The notes: generated by a model not told the origin, from the sequence alone. 64,000 nucleotides of DNA from SIG307 sp964545045 (GCA_964545045.1 CAZJEN010000015.1:1-64000); one strand, 5' to 3'. Numbered from the stretch's first letter, positions 15,877 to 23,790 are shown. Program-made: numbers and translations.

Positions 15877-16587
15877 TCAAAAACGCATCAAAAGATACAA
15901 CACAAGAATATGTCCCGGATAGAACAAATAGAAGAACCATTTAAAAAATCCCGGTGCCGCTTTCGATTTTCTTCCGTTATAAAAGAACAATATCACCACG
16001 CCCGATGCCACAAGGCTCAGGGAATCGCATACCGTATGCAAAAGCGCCGGTCCGAAGGAAGTCTCTATCAGGTAATTCGGCAGCATCATAACGATAAACA
16101 GCAATACCGAAAGTCCGTAGGAAATCGTAAGCTTTTTCCTGTCGTTTTTGCTCCAACGGAACAACAACGTAAAGGTCGGTGCCATCACAGCCCAGTCCGA
16201 GAACACCGACATAAGAAACAGCAACACAATTAACGGCACCTTATACCATTTCTCCTGCAGATGCTCCAAAATGCACAATATCAAAAAGCAGAACAGCAAC
16301 GTAAACAGCATATTAAATATTACGGCATCAAACGCCAACGTATACTGCACCTGTGACAGCAAAGCGAACAGCAACAAACGTTGTCCGTACTTTTTCCTGG
16401 ATCTGGTGTATTCAAACCCTTCCACCAGAAAATAACACATGGTGATTGCCGTAAAATACCCCACACCCACAAATACGTCATAGAACATAGATTCCGGCGT
16501 AAGTAATGTATGCGCAATGTGGTTCAACAGCATGGTGAACATTGCAACACACTTGATGACATTTCGGTCTAAACCTCTTTTTTCCAT
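15877..16587 (-). CDS. TraX family membrane protein
   Basis: 236 aa from the ATG at 16587, with GGGAGA upstream. It opens with the TraX pattern (RNVIKCVAMFTMLLNHIAHT) and has ~8 predicted membrane helices, including GVGYFTAITMCYFLVEGFEYTR. TraX of F-like plasmids N-acetylates pilin; chromosomal homologues in Firmicutes are of unknown role, and some are annotated as putative acyltransferases. It is the last gene downstream of the peptide locus, separated by a hlyD fragment. No conjugation genes are nearby, so a role in conjugation is unlikely. Confidence 0.85.
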   Translation of the reverse strand: MEKRGLDRNVIKCVAMFTMLLNHIAHTLLTPESMFYDVFVGVGYFTAITMCYFLVEGFEYTRSRKKYGQRLLLFALLSQVQYTLAFDAVIFNMLFTLLFCFLILCILEHLQEKWYKVPLIVLLFLMSVFSDWAVMAPTFTLLFRWSKNDRKKLTISYGLSVLLFIVMMLPNYLIETSFGPALLHTVCDSLSLVASGVVILFFYNGRKSKAAPGFFKWFFYLFYPGHILVLYLLMRF

Positions 16588-16603
16588 ATCGATTCTCCCT
16601 ATC

Positions 16604-16663
16604 CTAATTTGCAACAAGCAAATTCAATTTCTCTAATACAAAGGTCATTATCTTTATTTCTTC
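16604..16663 (-). pseudogene. Remnant of a second hlyD-like gene (C-terminal ~19 codons)
   Basis: The minus strand encodes KIMTFVLEKLNLLVAN followed by TAG at 16604-16606. The intact HlyD protein ends KIMTFVLEKLNLLAVN (stop at 17597). The DNA is also nearly identical (ACAAAGGTCATTATCTTT in both). Upstream the similarity fades within ~20 bp and no ORF continues. This is best explained by a duplicated export gene of which only the 3' end survives, right in front of traX. Confidence 0.75.
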
Positions 16664-16701
16664 AAGGCATTCCTTGTCATGCTCTCATGTACAATCTTGC
16701 A

Positions 16702-17001
16702 TCAGCTAAATCTAATCGCAAATAAAATTACCGCCACCAGTTCTACCACCGCCAAACCAGCAATCACCGCTATCATTACCTTTATGCCCTTCGGAATATT
16801 TTCTCGATTATCTTTTATTGAGTGGCCTTCTTTTTTCAACATAAAAAACACATAACACAGTATACCCACCGAAATCGAAAATGCCGTCCAACCAATCACA
16901 TTTATAACCATATTTTCTAAAAAGCCCCCAAACCAATCACACGCTACACCCACGAAATAAAACAATACATTTATCCACAATAACTTTTTATATTTTTCCA
17001 T
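16702..17001 (-). CDS. Small membrane protein, candidate bacteriocin immunity protein
   Basis: 99 aa if started at the ATG at 17001 (MEKYKKLLW); starts up to 27 codons longer are possible and none has a perfect ribosome binding site. Three hydrophobic segments: WINVLFYFVGVACDWF, MVINVIGWTAFSISVGILCY and MIAVIAGLAVVELVAVILFA. I do not recognise the family. It directly follows the double-Gly bacteriocin gene (114 bp downstream), the usual place for a dedicated immunity protein; that role is inferred from position and small membrane topology only. Confidence 0.55.
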   Translation of the reverse strand: MEKYKKLLWINVLFYFVGVACDWFGGFLENMVINVIGWTAFSISVGILCYVFFMLKKEGHSIKDNRENIPKGIKVMIAVIAGLAVVELVAVILFAIRFS

Positions 17002-17115
17002 CCTCTGCTTGTTATCCTTTCTTACCATATATTTAATAGTCCTCTGACAGTGCTCATGTAAAGGGTGCATGAGCACCATCATACTACGGCCTTTTTCCCT
17101 CTTAGCTTATCGAAA

Positions 17116-17367
17116 TTATACTCCCATTTTTCCAGCTTTATAGCTCATAAAGTCGCAAACAGCGTACTCAACAGTACCAACCACTGCAAGTGCACCACAC
17201 GCAAGTGCTGTAGCCGGAGCAGTCGCCATAGCCGCACCTACAGTGCAAACTCCTATTGCAACCGTCGAAAACACCTTCAACCCTTCAAACACATCCTGCC
17301 AGTCACCACCGTCAACTTCCATCATCTCATTCTGAGACAGTTCATTAAAACCATTTGCCATAACCAT
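17116..17367 (-). CDS. Double-glycine-leader bacteriocin precursor
   Basis: 83 aa; ATG at 17367 lies nine bases after AGGAGG (a second ATG six bases on is the alternative). The leader NGFNELSQNEMMEVDGG ends in Gly-Gly at residues 20-21, the recognition and cleavage site of C39-peptidase ABC exporters. The 62-residue core starts DWQDVFEGLKVF and is Ala/Val/Gly-rich and hydrophobic (GAAMATAPATALACGALAVV) with three Cys at ~41, 57 and 71. This matches class II bacteriocins or related exported peptides. The exporter (18776-20959) and HlyD partner are immediately upstream in the transcript direction. Confidence 0.85.
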   Translation of the reverse strand: MVMANGFNELSQNEMMEVDGGDWQDVFEGLKVFSTVAIGVCTVGAAMATAPATALACGALAVVGTVEYAVCDFMSYKAGKMGV

Positions 17368-17526
17368 CGTTATGTACCTCCTTTTAAGTATTTGTTTTGG
17401 TTTTCAAACTTACCAAGGACATGGTATACCTATCTCGAGCTCTTCCTTTGTTTGTGTTCCTCGGTTTAGCTTCCGCCCCCACTGTAGCCGAATGAACCGG
17501 AAGCCATTTATATATCACAGCTTGTG

Positions 17527-17564
17527 CCTGTCCGTCTTATTCATACATGCGGCTGAAATATATC
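17527..17564. repeat. Intergenic repeat, copy A
   Basis: A 38-bp segment between hlyD and the bacteriocin gene starting CCTGTCCGTCTTATTC and ending GAAATATATC. It matches copy C at 24689-24726 at about 31 of 38 positions. On the minus strand both encode similar fragments (YISAACMNKTDR here, YISDACANKTDR in C), suggesting degraded copies of one ancestral sequence. The rest of the 229-bp gap holds inverted repeats (GCTTCCG/CGGAAGC) but no supported gene. Confidence 0.5.
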
Positions 17565-17596
17565 CTTTTAACATAACTCATAGTAACCATCGCATT

Positions 17597-18490
17597 CTAA
17601 TTCACAGCAAGCAAATTCAACTTTTCTAACACAAAGGTCATTATCTTTTCTTCTCCGGTAATAATCTTTGCCTCGCATGCCATACCGGCTTTCAGTGATA
17701 CCGGCTCTCCTTTCGCATCCACAAAGCGTTCCGTGTCTACGGAAGCCTCCGCCAAATAATACGCCATGCCGCTTTGTGCATCCACACGAATATCGTTTGA
17801 TACCTTGGTTAACGTTCCGTAAACATAGCCGTATTCTGTATTCGGAAAAGAATACACGTTAAGCTTTACCTGCATTCCCGGCTCCAGACCGGCTACATCC
17901 GCATTGTTTACATAAATCAGGCACTTATATCCGGTTTCCTCCGGAGGCAGAATACTGCACACCTCAACACCGGCGCTCATCTGATTTCCCACCACCGGCT
18001 CCTGCAGCATATTTACTACACCGTCACACGGGGCTTTCACATAGCATTTTTCAATGGAACGGTTAATCGCGGAAAGCTGAAATTCCACTTCGCTTAACAG
18101 TTCATTGTAAGAATCTCCTGCTTGCGTTTCCTCAAGGCACTGCTTATAGAAGGCTGCTTTTTCCTCATAAAACGCCTTCTGCGCCAACAGCTCTTCATGC
18201 TCCACCACATACAAAAGTTCACCCGCTTCCACCAAGCTTCCATCTTCCGCATGTACCGAAAGCACTTCCCCGCCTACAGTATTTACCACCGTGTTCACCG
18301 TCCCGCCGGGACGCAGCATTCCGTTTGCATTCACCGCAATATCAATTTTCCCAAGACACATCCATAGTACCGCCACAATAACAAGTGCCAGGCACGTATA
18401 CAGAAACGCCGGTAACGCACGGTTCGGCTTGCTCTCATACACCTCTCGACTGTCAGACATCTCATTCATATTTATAATAATAGGTTTCAT
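17597..18490 (-). CDS. HlyD-family membrane fusion/bacteriocin secretion accessory protein
   Basis: 297 aa from the ATG at 18490, seven bases after GAGGG. A single N-terminal membrane helix (ALPAFLYTCLALVIVAVLWM, residues ~25-44) is followed by a biotinyl-lipoyl-like half (VVNTVGGEVLSVHAEDGSLV), a short helical hairpin of only ~60 residues, the second lipoyl half (CYVKAPCDGVVNMLQEPVVG) and a beta-barrel domain. It would bridge the ABC exporter to the outside during peptide secretion. It is shorter than LcnD-type partners (~450 aa) because the coiled-coil hairpin is reduced. Its 3' end is duplicated at 16604-16663. Confidence 0.87.
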   Translation of the reverse strand: MKPIIINMNEMSDSREVYESKPNRALPAFLYTCLALVIVAVLWMCLGKIDIAVNANGMLRPGGTVNTVVNTVGGEVLSVHAEDGSLVEAGELLYVVEHEELLAQKAFYEEKAAFYKQCLEETQAGDSYNELLSEVEFQLSAINRSIEKCYVKAPCDGVVNMLQEPVVGNQMSAGVEVCSILPPEETGYKCLIYVNNADVAGLEPGMQVKLNVYSFPNTEYGYVYGTLTKVSNDIRVDAQSGMAYYLAEASVDTERFVDAKGEPVSLKAGMACEAKIITGEEKIMTFVLEKLNLLAVN

Positions 18491-18590
18491 CGTCATACCC
18501 TCTTTTTTCGTTTTTGTAATGAACTCCCACCCGTCATTACGTATTTGTCTTATCATTTCGTAATCTTTTTATTATCTTTTTCTCTATTTA

Positions 18591-18671
18591 TTACCACAAC
18601 GCGAACGGAATAATCGGTCCAGTAACAGACGACTTTACTGCAATTAAAAGTACCTTAACAATGGTATCCAT
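18591..18671 (-). CDS. 26-aa hydrophobic peptide between exporter and HlyD genes
   Basis: ATG at 18671 lies seven bases after AGGAGG (18684-18679) and opens a 26-codon frame beginning MDTIVKVLLIAVKSS and ending GPIIPFALW, then TAA. The ribosome binding site is as good as that of any gene here. The peptide is amphipathic/hydrophobic with a C-terminal Trp and no leader or Gly-Gly, so it resembles leaderless bacteriocins, phenol-soluble-modulin-like peptides or a signalling peptide. It is too short to classify by homology; a chance ORF is not excluded. Confidence 0.55.
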   Translation of the reverse strand: MDTIVKVLLIAVKSSVTGPIIPFALW

Positions 18672-18727
18672 CCTGCATCCTCCTCTTCTTAGCATGCGTT
18701 TCCGCAAATGATTTATATCACAGCCTC

Positions 18728-18765
18728 ACCATCCATTTTCTTCGTATGAAAGGGCAGAAATATAC
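18728..18765. repeat. Intergenic repeat, diverged copy B
   Basis: Segment after the ABC exporter gene, starting ACCATCCATTTTCTTCG and ending AGAAATATAC, that resembles copies A and C but with many substitutions and at least one indel. Similarity to A extends on the far side (GCTGTGATATA followed by AAAT on the minus strand in both). Confidence 0.3.
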
Positions 18766-18775
18766 GAAATACCCT

Positions 18776-20959
18776 TTACTCTCCTGCCTGCTTCCACAGA
18801 CCTGCGTACTTTCCGCCCAGTGCCAGCAGTTCTTCGTGATTTCCCTGCTCGATGATCCGGCCCTGTTCCATCACATAGATACAGTCGCAATGACGAATGG
18901 TGCTGAGGCGATGTGCAATAATAATCTGGGTTGTATCCTTCAAATGTTCCTCAATGGTACGCTCAATGGCACGCTCCGTAATGGAGTCCAGGTTACTGGT
19001 TGCCTCGTCCATAATGAGGATGTCCGGCTTTCTGAGAATTGCACGGGCAATCGCCAAACGCTGTCTCTGTCCGCCGGAGAGGTTAGAACCGTTTTCCTCC
19101 AGTCTTGTTTCATAACGAAGCGGAAGCTGATTGATAAACTCATGAGCCTGCGCTTTTCCTGCCGCATCAATAATCTCATCCACCGTAGCGTCCTCGTTAC
19201 CAAGCTTTAAGTTCTCCATAATACTTCCGGAGAACAGGAAGGTTTCCTGCGGAATATAAGCAATCCGGTCACGTAGCAGCTCCAACTGAATATCCTGTAC
19301 GTTGCGGTTACTAAGGAGGATTTCTCCTGTTTCCGGCTGATACAGATTCAGCAACAGCTTCGCCAGTGTGGTTTTTCCGGAACCGCTTTCTCCTACCAGG
19401 GCAATACGCTCACCCTTACGGATTTGAATGGAGATATCCTCAAGCACCGGTTTTCTCGTCCCGTAACGGAAGGTAATATTGTTGAATGCAATATCTCCCG
19501 CAAGGCTCATATCTTTAATTTTATGCTCCTCTGCAGAACGCTCAATCTCTAAGTCCAAAATCTCACCAAGACGATCGGATGCCACCAAAGCGGTCTGCAT
19601 CTGCGGCTGCAGGTTAATCAGATTCTTCACCGGCGTCAGGAAATATCCCAAAAGAGAGTTAAAGGTAATTAACTGACCCATGGTCATATCGCCTTTGATT
19701 ACGGCATAACCGCCTACCCAGAGAATCACGATACCGCCCACCAGCTCCACGAAGCTTACAAGAGAGCTTTGCACGTTCGATACCGTTCCCAGGTGAAAAA
19801 TACTGCGAAGCAAACGAACAAACTTGTTCTCCGTATTCAGGTGTACCTTGCGCTCTGCGTTAAACGCCTTTACCGTCAGAATACCGTTTAAGGATTCAAT
19901 CATGTAGGAGGTCAGCTGTGCATTATCCTCCATCTGCTTTTCGTTCAACGTCCGGTACTTTTTATTAAAGGACAGTACAATGATGCAATAGAGCACCAGT
20001 ACCACGATGGTCACACCGAACATGGTTCCGTTCTGCATGTATAGAATAATCCCGCCGGCCACCGCCATCAGGGTATCAATCATAATGGTAAGCACCGCAC
20101 TGGAAATAACATCCCGCACCTTTGAAGCGTCATTAAACCGAGAAATAATTTCACCGGTTTTCCTACTCTCAAAAAAATTCATTGGAAGTTCCAGTACATG
20201 ATTGTAATATCCCAACAGTAGTGACATATCTAGCCTCTGGCTCAAAAACAGAAGCAACTGGGACCGTACCACACCAAGTAATACCTTGAATAAATTCAAC
20301 AAAACCACACCGATGGATACAATATGCAAAGTCTTTAACAATCCTCCCTGCAAAATATCATCCAGTAATACCTTATAATAAAAGGACCCCAGGATACCCA
20401 ATAAAGCCAACAACAGGGATGCCACAAACACCTGTGCCAAAAGACCCTTTTGGGGCTTTAACAGATACAGAAAGCGTGCAAACAAACCCCCCTTCGTCTC
20501 ATCACCCTTTTGAAAAGTTTCCGACGGCACCAATAAAATCAATACACCGCTCCACTGATACTTCGGCGGTTTTCCCTCTTCGTGTACCTCTCCGAAAAAC
20601 TCCTCCGGTGTCAACTTCACAATGCCCCGCCCCGGATCTGCAATGATGACCTGCTTTTTTGTGATTTTATGTACTACCACGTAATGAAGCAGATTTCCGT
20701 CCACAATCATATGTGCAATACACGGAAGGGGAAACTCGGAGAAAAAAGCTTCCTTATCGCCTTGTACCCCCTTCGCCTGAAACCCCAGCTTCTCCGCCGC
20801 CTTAATTACACCGTAAGCATTGGTTCCCTGCTTGTCCGTTCCCGCCACCTCGCGAATCCGAGTGATGGATATTTTCAGACCATACTGTCTTGAAACAGTC
20901 GCCAGACACGCTGCACCACAATCGGTGATATCATGTTGTTTTATACAATGACAATGCAT
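18776..20959 (-). CDS. Peptidase-containing ABC transporter for double-Gly peptides (C39-TMD-NBD)
   Basis: 727 aa. Residues ~1-130 are a C39 peptidase: QHDITDCGAACL with Cys14, His92 in LLHYVVVHK and Asp108 in IADPG, the catalytic triad that cuts after Gly-Gly. Residues ~160-440 are the six-helix exporter domain, and the C-terminal ~240 residues the ATPase with GESGSGKTT, LSGGQRQR and ILIMDEATSNLD. It would process and export the two double-Gly precursors of this locus (17116-17367 and 23508-23729) together with HlyD. A promoter is predicted just upstream at 21005-21032. All catalytic motifs are intact. Confidence 0.95.
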   Translation of the reverse strand: MHCHCIKQHDITDCGAACLATVSRQYGLKISITRIREVAGTDKQGTNAYGVIKAAEKLGFQAKGVQGDKEAFFSEFPLPCIAHMIVDGNLLHYVVVHKITKKQVIIADPGRGIVKLTPEEFFGEVHEEGKPPKYQWSGVLILLVPSETFQKGDETKGGLFARFLYLLKPQKGLLAQVFVASLLLALLGILGSFYYKVLLDDILQGGLLKTLHIVSIGVVLLNLFKVLLGVVRSQLLLFLSQRLDMSLLLGYYNHVLELPMNFFESRKTGEIISRFNDASKVRDVISSAVLTIMIDTLMAVAGGIILYMQNGTMFGVTIVVLVLYCIIVLSFNKKYRTLNEKQMEDNAQLTSYMIESLNGILTVKAFNAERKVHLNTENKFVRLLRSIFHLGTVSNVQSSLVSFVELVGGIVILWVGGYAVIKGDMTMGQLITFNSLLGYFLTPVKNLINLQPQMQTALVASDRLGEILDLEIERSAEEHKIKDMSLAGDIAFNNITFRYGTRKPVLEDISIQIRKGERIALVGESGSGKTTLAKLLLNLYQPETGEILLSNRNVQDIQLELLRDRIAYIPQETFLFSGSIMENLKLGNEDATVDEIIDAAGKAQAHEFINQLPLRYETRLEENGSNLSGGQRQRLAIARAILRKPDILIMDEATSNLDSITERAIERTIEEHLKDTTQIIIAHRLSTIRHCDCIYVMEQGRIIEQGNHEELLALGGKYAGLWKQAGE

Positions 20960-21004
20960 GAGAATTTCTCCCTTTTCTCAATCCACTCTTAGTAGACTCA
21001 ATGT

Positions 21005-21032
21005 TTTATAGGCGAAATATTGACAACTGCAA
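21005..21032 (-). promoter_or_regulatory. Predicted promoter of the exporter gene with overlapping hairpin
   Basis: Minus-strand TTGCAG (21032-21027), 16-bp spacer and TATAAA (21010-21005). The spacer overlaps an inverted repeat (AGGCGAAAT at 21010-21018 and ATTTCGCCT at 21034-21042) that could serve as an operator or a partial terminator from upstream genes. Confidence 0.5.
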
Positions 21033-21093
21033 CATTTCGCCTACATCCGTCTCATAAAAATTGTTACTATCTAGTATAATCTCATTACCATTT

Positions 21094-21177
21094 CTATTTG
21101 ACCAACACACCAATTGCGAGTGTAGCCGTGTCAGTAACCACCCCAAAACTTTTCAGTTTATCATCCACCACCTTCAT
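21094..21177 (-). CDS. 27-aa peptide upstream of the exporter
   Basis: ATG at 21177, preceded by AAGGA about 11 bases upstream, opens 27 codons: MKVVDDKLKSFGVV then TDTATLAIGVLVK and TAG. The first half is charged and the second hydrophobic, ending in Lys. There is no Gly-Gly motif. It is one of three very short peptide ORFs in this locus that occupy otherwise gene-free gaps; with a weaker ribosome binding site than the other two, it is the least certain. Confidence 0.4.
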   Translation of the reverse strand: MKVVDDKLKSFGVVTDTATLAIGVLVK

Positions 21178-21235
21178 CTGTTATGTCTTCCTTCTCTGGT
21201 ACAACACTTCACTATTCATTGTTATGCTTCAAAAG

Positions 21236-21553
21236 TCACACTATTGCCCAAATAAAAAAAGACATAAGAATACTTAACCCAAAATTAATTATTACAAATA
21301 TGCTCGTATAAACCTCTTGATACCGAGTCAAGTCCTTAATCTTTTCCTTTTGTTTATCTGTCATTCGCCAAGTTGCCGGGAACAATGCTGCAATAGAGAT
21401 AATTACGTATAATAAAATTGCTACAAATAACAATGTTATTAATACACCCCTATCACCTTCGCAACAAATCCCCTTATAGATGCCCATTCCAAGAAAAAGA
21501 AACGCAGAAATACCTTCCATCCACTTTTGCCAAGTTTTTAATTTTCCTTCCAT
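21236..21553 (-). CDS. Small three-helix membrane protein, possible immunity protein
   Basis: 105 aa from the ATG at 21553 (MEGKLKTWQKWMEG). Membrane segments: ISAFLFLGMGIYKGI, VLITLLFVAILLYVIISIAAL and SIFVIINFGLSILMSFFIWA. Between the last two is a charged loop (RMTDKQKEKIKDLTRYQEV). I do not recognise it. It follows the PqqD-GNAT gene within 70 bp on the same strand, and in a peptide locus such small membrane proteins usually give self-protection or assist export; that is inference. Confidence 0.6.
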   Translation of the reverse strand: MEGKLKTWQKWMEGISAFLFLGMGIYKGICCEGDRGVLITLLFVAILLYVIISIAALFPATWRMTDKQKEKIKDLTRYQEVYTSIFVIINFGLSILMSFFIWAIV

Positions 21554-21621
21554 CTTCTTCTCTTCCCTCTTCAATAGTTTTCTACATGGTTCAAAGTTTC
21601 CTTACAAATCTCATAACGTTT

Positions 21622-22398
21622 TTAGTCAAACATGCTATATAAATACAAACTACTATTCTCATATTCATTTTTCAGCTCAGCCTCTTTTTCAAAGCCTAAA
21701 GACTTAAACATTTTTAAAAAACGGATATTTTCCTCTGTATTTGCATAAAAAGAAATTCTAAGCTTATTAACCTGGTTAATCATACTTTTTTTTACATATT
21801 CAATTAACTCTTTTCCTATTTTCTGTCTTTCTTCTTCTGACTTTTCTCTTGATGTAACTAACGCAGTTATAATAACCACTGAATTATTGTTTATATTGGG
21901 TACAATTACAATTGCACCTTCAATATTACCATCCGCGTCAATTTTTCTATAATAATACTCTTGATTATTTATAACATGTGCTCGTATGTTTACTGCTGTA
22001 TAATATCCCCTTCCACCTGCAGTAAAACAATCGCTGCTACGATTGTTTTCTATGAAACAAGCCACTTTTTCATAATCAATTTCATCTACTGCTGCAATCA
22101 ACTGTTCATTTCTTTCTTGTGTATTTTCTTCTTCATAAGAAAGTATTCCATACATACTTAACATTCTTATTATATCTTGCAAATCATCATATAAAACTTC
22201 CTCTTTAATATCTCTATATGTACTTTTTAATTTCTCTAATACATCTTCCGTCTCGTTACTATCTAATATTAGCTCAAACATCACCAACCCTGTACTATTT
22301 AAAATGAATTGATCATGCTTTTCCTTAAACAGTACTATCGACGCATTTCCATCTTTTCTTACAAAAAAACTATTTCTATCCTTTATTTGATACTTCAT
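21622..22398 (-). CDS. PqqD-like (RRE) domain fused to GNAT acetyltransferase
   Basis: 258 aa from the ATG at 22398 with GGAGG upstream. Residues ~1-90 have the PqqD/RRE pattern (SFFVRKDGNASIVLFKEK, LNSTGLVMFELILDSNETED, then DLQDIIRMLSMYGIL), a fold that binds RiPP leader peptides. Residues ~100-258 form a GNAT domain (GAIVIVPNINNNSVVIITAL as the central strands, then the acetyl-CoA loop EEERQKIGKELIEYVKK, and ENIRFLKMFKSLGFEKEAEL). Together with the radical SAM gene 23 bp upstream it implies leader-guided modification, possibly acetylation, of the precursor at 23508-23729. Domain calls are from pattern recognition; the fusion order is unusual. Confidence 0.75.
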   Translation of the reverse strand: MKYQIKDRNSFFVRKDGNASIVLFKEKHDQFILNSTGLVMFELILDSNETEDVLEKLKSTYRDIKEEVLYDDLQDIIRMLSMYGILSYEEENTQERNEQLIAAVDEIDYEKVACFIENNRSSDCFTAGGRGYYTAVNIRAHVINNQEYYYRKIDADGNIEGAIVIVPNINNNSVVIITALVTSREKSEEERQKIGKELIEYVKKSMINQVNKLRISFYANTEENIRFLKMFKSLGFEKEAELKNEYENSSLYLYSMFD

Positions 22399-22421
22399 TT
22401 TTCTTGCCTCCTTCTCTCTCA

Positions 22422-23447
22422 TCAAACTTCAATTAAATCATGCACAATATCATGTCCTGTATATGGTTCTGGATCGTATAATCCAAACTGTTCCGTACTA
22501 TATAAATTACTAATATACTGTTGCAACTCCTTATTTCCCCATATATCGTTGTATCCTGCATTCCAATATTCTTTCAATGCATGTTTTCTTAAATCACCGA
22601 CAACAACAGGCAAGTAATTACAAAGTAACAATTTCCCATCCGAACGAACTTCAACCGAATATGTATTCATTTCATTTTTATTATTTTCTGGCATTCTCGA
22701 AAGATGATCTAATGGGTCTCCCCATGAAATTACAAAATCATTATCTTGATACTTTTCTTTTAATGTACATATTTTTTGTTGCAACCACAAATATTCATCG
22801 GCTGTTGGTTTCATATTTATCATTTTTTTTCCTCTTCCCATCAAGAGCAAAGGCATTATTCGAAAATCCGCAGCCCCTAGTTCCTTAACTAATTTACAAG
22901 TTTCCTCGATTTTATAAATATTCAACTTGTTTGGGCAAAAAGACACTGCCACCTTAAATCCTTTTTTTGCCGCCAGCCTAATCGCGTCTATCGCCTTTTC
23001 AAATGCCCCTGATATTAACCTCATATTCTCATGTAAAAAAGCATTATTTCCGTCCAAACTAATTTGAATCGTATTTATACCAGCATCTTTTAACTTATCC
23101 AATACAGTTTCTGATATTAAATAGCCATTGGTTACTAAATTAACAATTCCACATTTAGATGACAACTCCCTAATTACATCATATATAATCTCGCCCCTTA
23201 CTAACGGTTCCCCCCCGCAAAGGCATACATTTAACGGTCTTACTTCGCCTATTTGTCTTGCAATGTCTAATAATTGTTCATCTGTTAATTCCTCGTATAA
23301 ATCCTGACCACTGTTATTATAACAATGTCTACATCTATAATTACATTTATTTGTAACTGTAAACGCGACAGAAAATGGACCTGAAAGCTTATTCAGATTC
23401 GCATTTTTCATTCTTTCTTTTAATATCTTCTGATATATATTTCCCAT
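22422..23447 (-). CDS. Radical SAM peptide-modifying enzyme with reduced SPASM-type C-terminus
   Basis: 341 aa. The radical SAM cluster motif CNYRCRHC gives Cys35, Cys39 and Cys42, followed by CGGEPLV, the SAM-binding GGEP motif, and ISLDG. The C-terminal part has the layout of a SPASM/twitch region (SVEVRSDGKLLLCNYLPVVVGD, then LKEYWNAGYNDIW) but shows only one of the usual Cys residues, so an auxiliary cluster may be absent. Such enzymes make thioether, C-C or epimerised residues in RiPPs. It lies between the Lys/Arg-free precursor gene and the PqqD-GNAT fusion. The precursor core has no Cys, so thioether formation on it is unlikely and epimerisation or C-C crosslinks fit better. Confidence 0.85.
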   Translation of the reverse strand: MGNIYQKILKERMKNANLNKLSGPFSVAFTVTNKCNYRCRHCYNNSGQDLYEELTDEQLLDIARQIGEVRPLNVCLCGGEPLVRGEIIYDVIRELSSKCGIVNLVTNGYLISETVLDKLKDAGINTIQISLDGNNAFLHENMRLISGAFEKAIDAIRLAAKKGFKVAVSFCPNKLNIYKIEETCKLVKELGAADFRIMPLLLMGRGKKMINMKPTADEYLWLQQKICTLKEKYQDNDFVISWGDPLDHLSRMPENNKNEMNTYSVEVRSDGKLLLCNYLPVVVGDLRKHALKEYWNAGYNDIWGNKELQQYISNLYSTEQFGLYDPEPYTGHDIVHDLIEV

Positions 23448-23467
23448 TTTCTCTCCTTCCTCGTATA

Positions 23468-23503
23468 TTGATGTAGGAAAAACTTATGTTTTTCCTACAT
23501 CAA
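23468..23503. terminator. 15-bp stem-loop between precursor and radical SAM genes
   Basis: TTGATGTAGGAAAAA (23468-23482) and its perfect complement (23489-23503) around a 6-nt loop, starting 4 bp past the precursor stop codon. No T-run follows on the minus strand, so it is more likely a partial terminator or mRNA-stabilising hairpin that gives more precursor than enzyme, an arrangement common in RiPP operons. Confidence 0.6.
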
Positions 23504-23507
23504 TTGC

Positions 23508-23729
23508 CTATGACACTGTAACTTCACTAGTTGATACCGCAAACATTGTACCAATTACTACATCCCATGCAACCGCCGCGCCAGCAAGAAAGGCAACTTC
23601 TGCAACAGTTACTGCCGCAACAAGAATGAATACAACAACCGGTATTCCGCCACCATTCACTAACTGCAACTGAAAATCCGACATAGGTACAAATTGTGGT
23701 GTCTGATATTCACTTTCACTTCCATCCAT
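23508..23729 (-). CDS. Candidate RiPP precursor with double-Gly leader, no Lys or Arg
   Basis: 73 aa, AAAGGAGG upstream of the ATG. The leader (MSDFQLQLVNGG part, residues ~16-27) ends in Gly-Gly-Gly, fitting C39-peptidase cleavage. The ~46-residue core begins (G)IPVVVFILVAAVTVAEV and is almost all Val, Ala, Ile, Leu and Gly, ending STSEVTVS. There is no Cys, Lys, Arg or His in the whole protein and only seven acidic residues. Its neighbours are a radical SAM enzyme and a PqqD-GNAT fusion, so it is their likely substrate. It does not match a bacteriocin family I know. Confidence 0.75.
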   Translation of the reverse strand: MDGSESEYQTPQFVPMSDFQLQLVNGGGIPVVVFILVAAVTVAEVAFLAGAAVAWDVVIGTMFAVSTSEVTVS

Positions 23730-23790
23730 TTTTTTCCCTCCTTTCGTTTTTTGACTTTCTATATATTTTTACATATATATCAAATCCTTC

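Noticed and set aside
15877..16587. traX as evidence for a conjugative element
   Set aside because: No relaxase, coupling protein or other transfer gene is nearby; chromosomal TraX-family proteins are common in Firmicutes.
17470..17510. Short frame encoding MASGSFGYSGGGS between hlyD and the bacteriocin gene
   Set aside because: No ribosome binding site, directly preceded by an in-frame stop, and it lies in an inverted repeat; probably degraded sequence.
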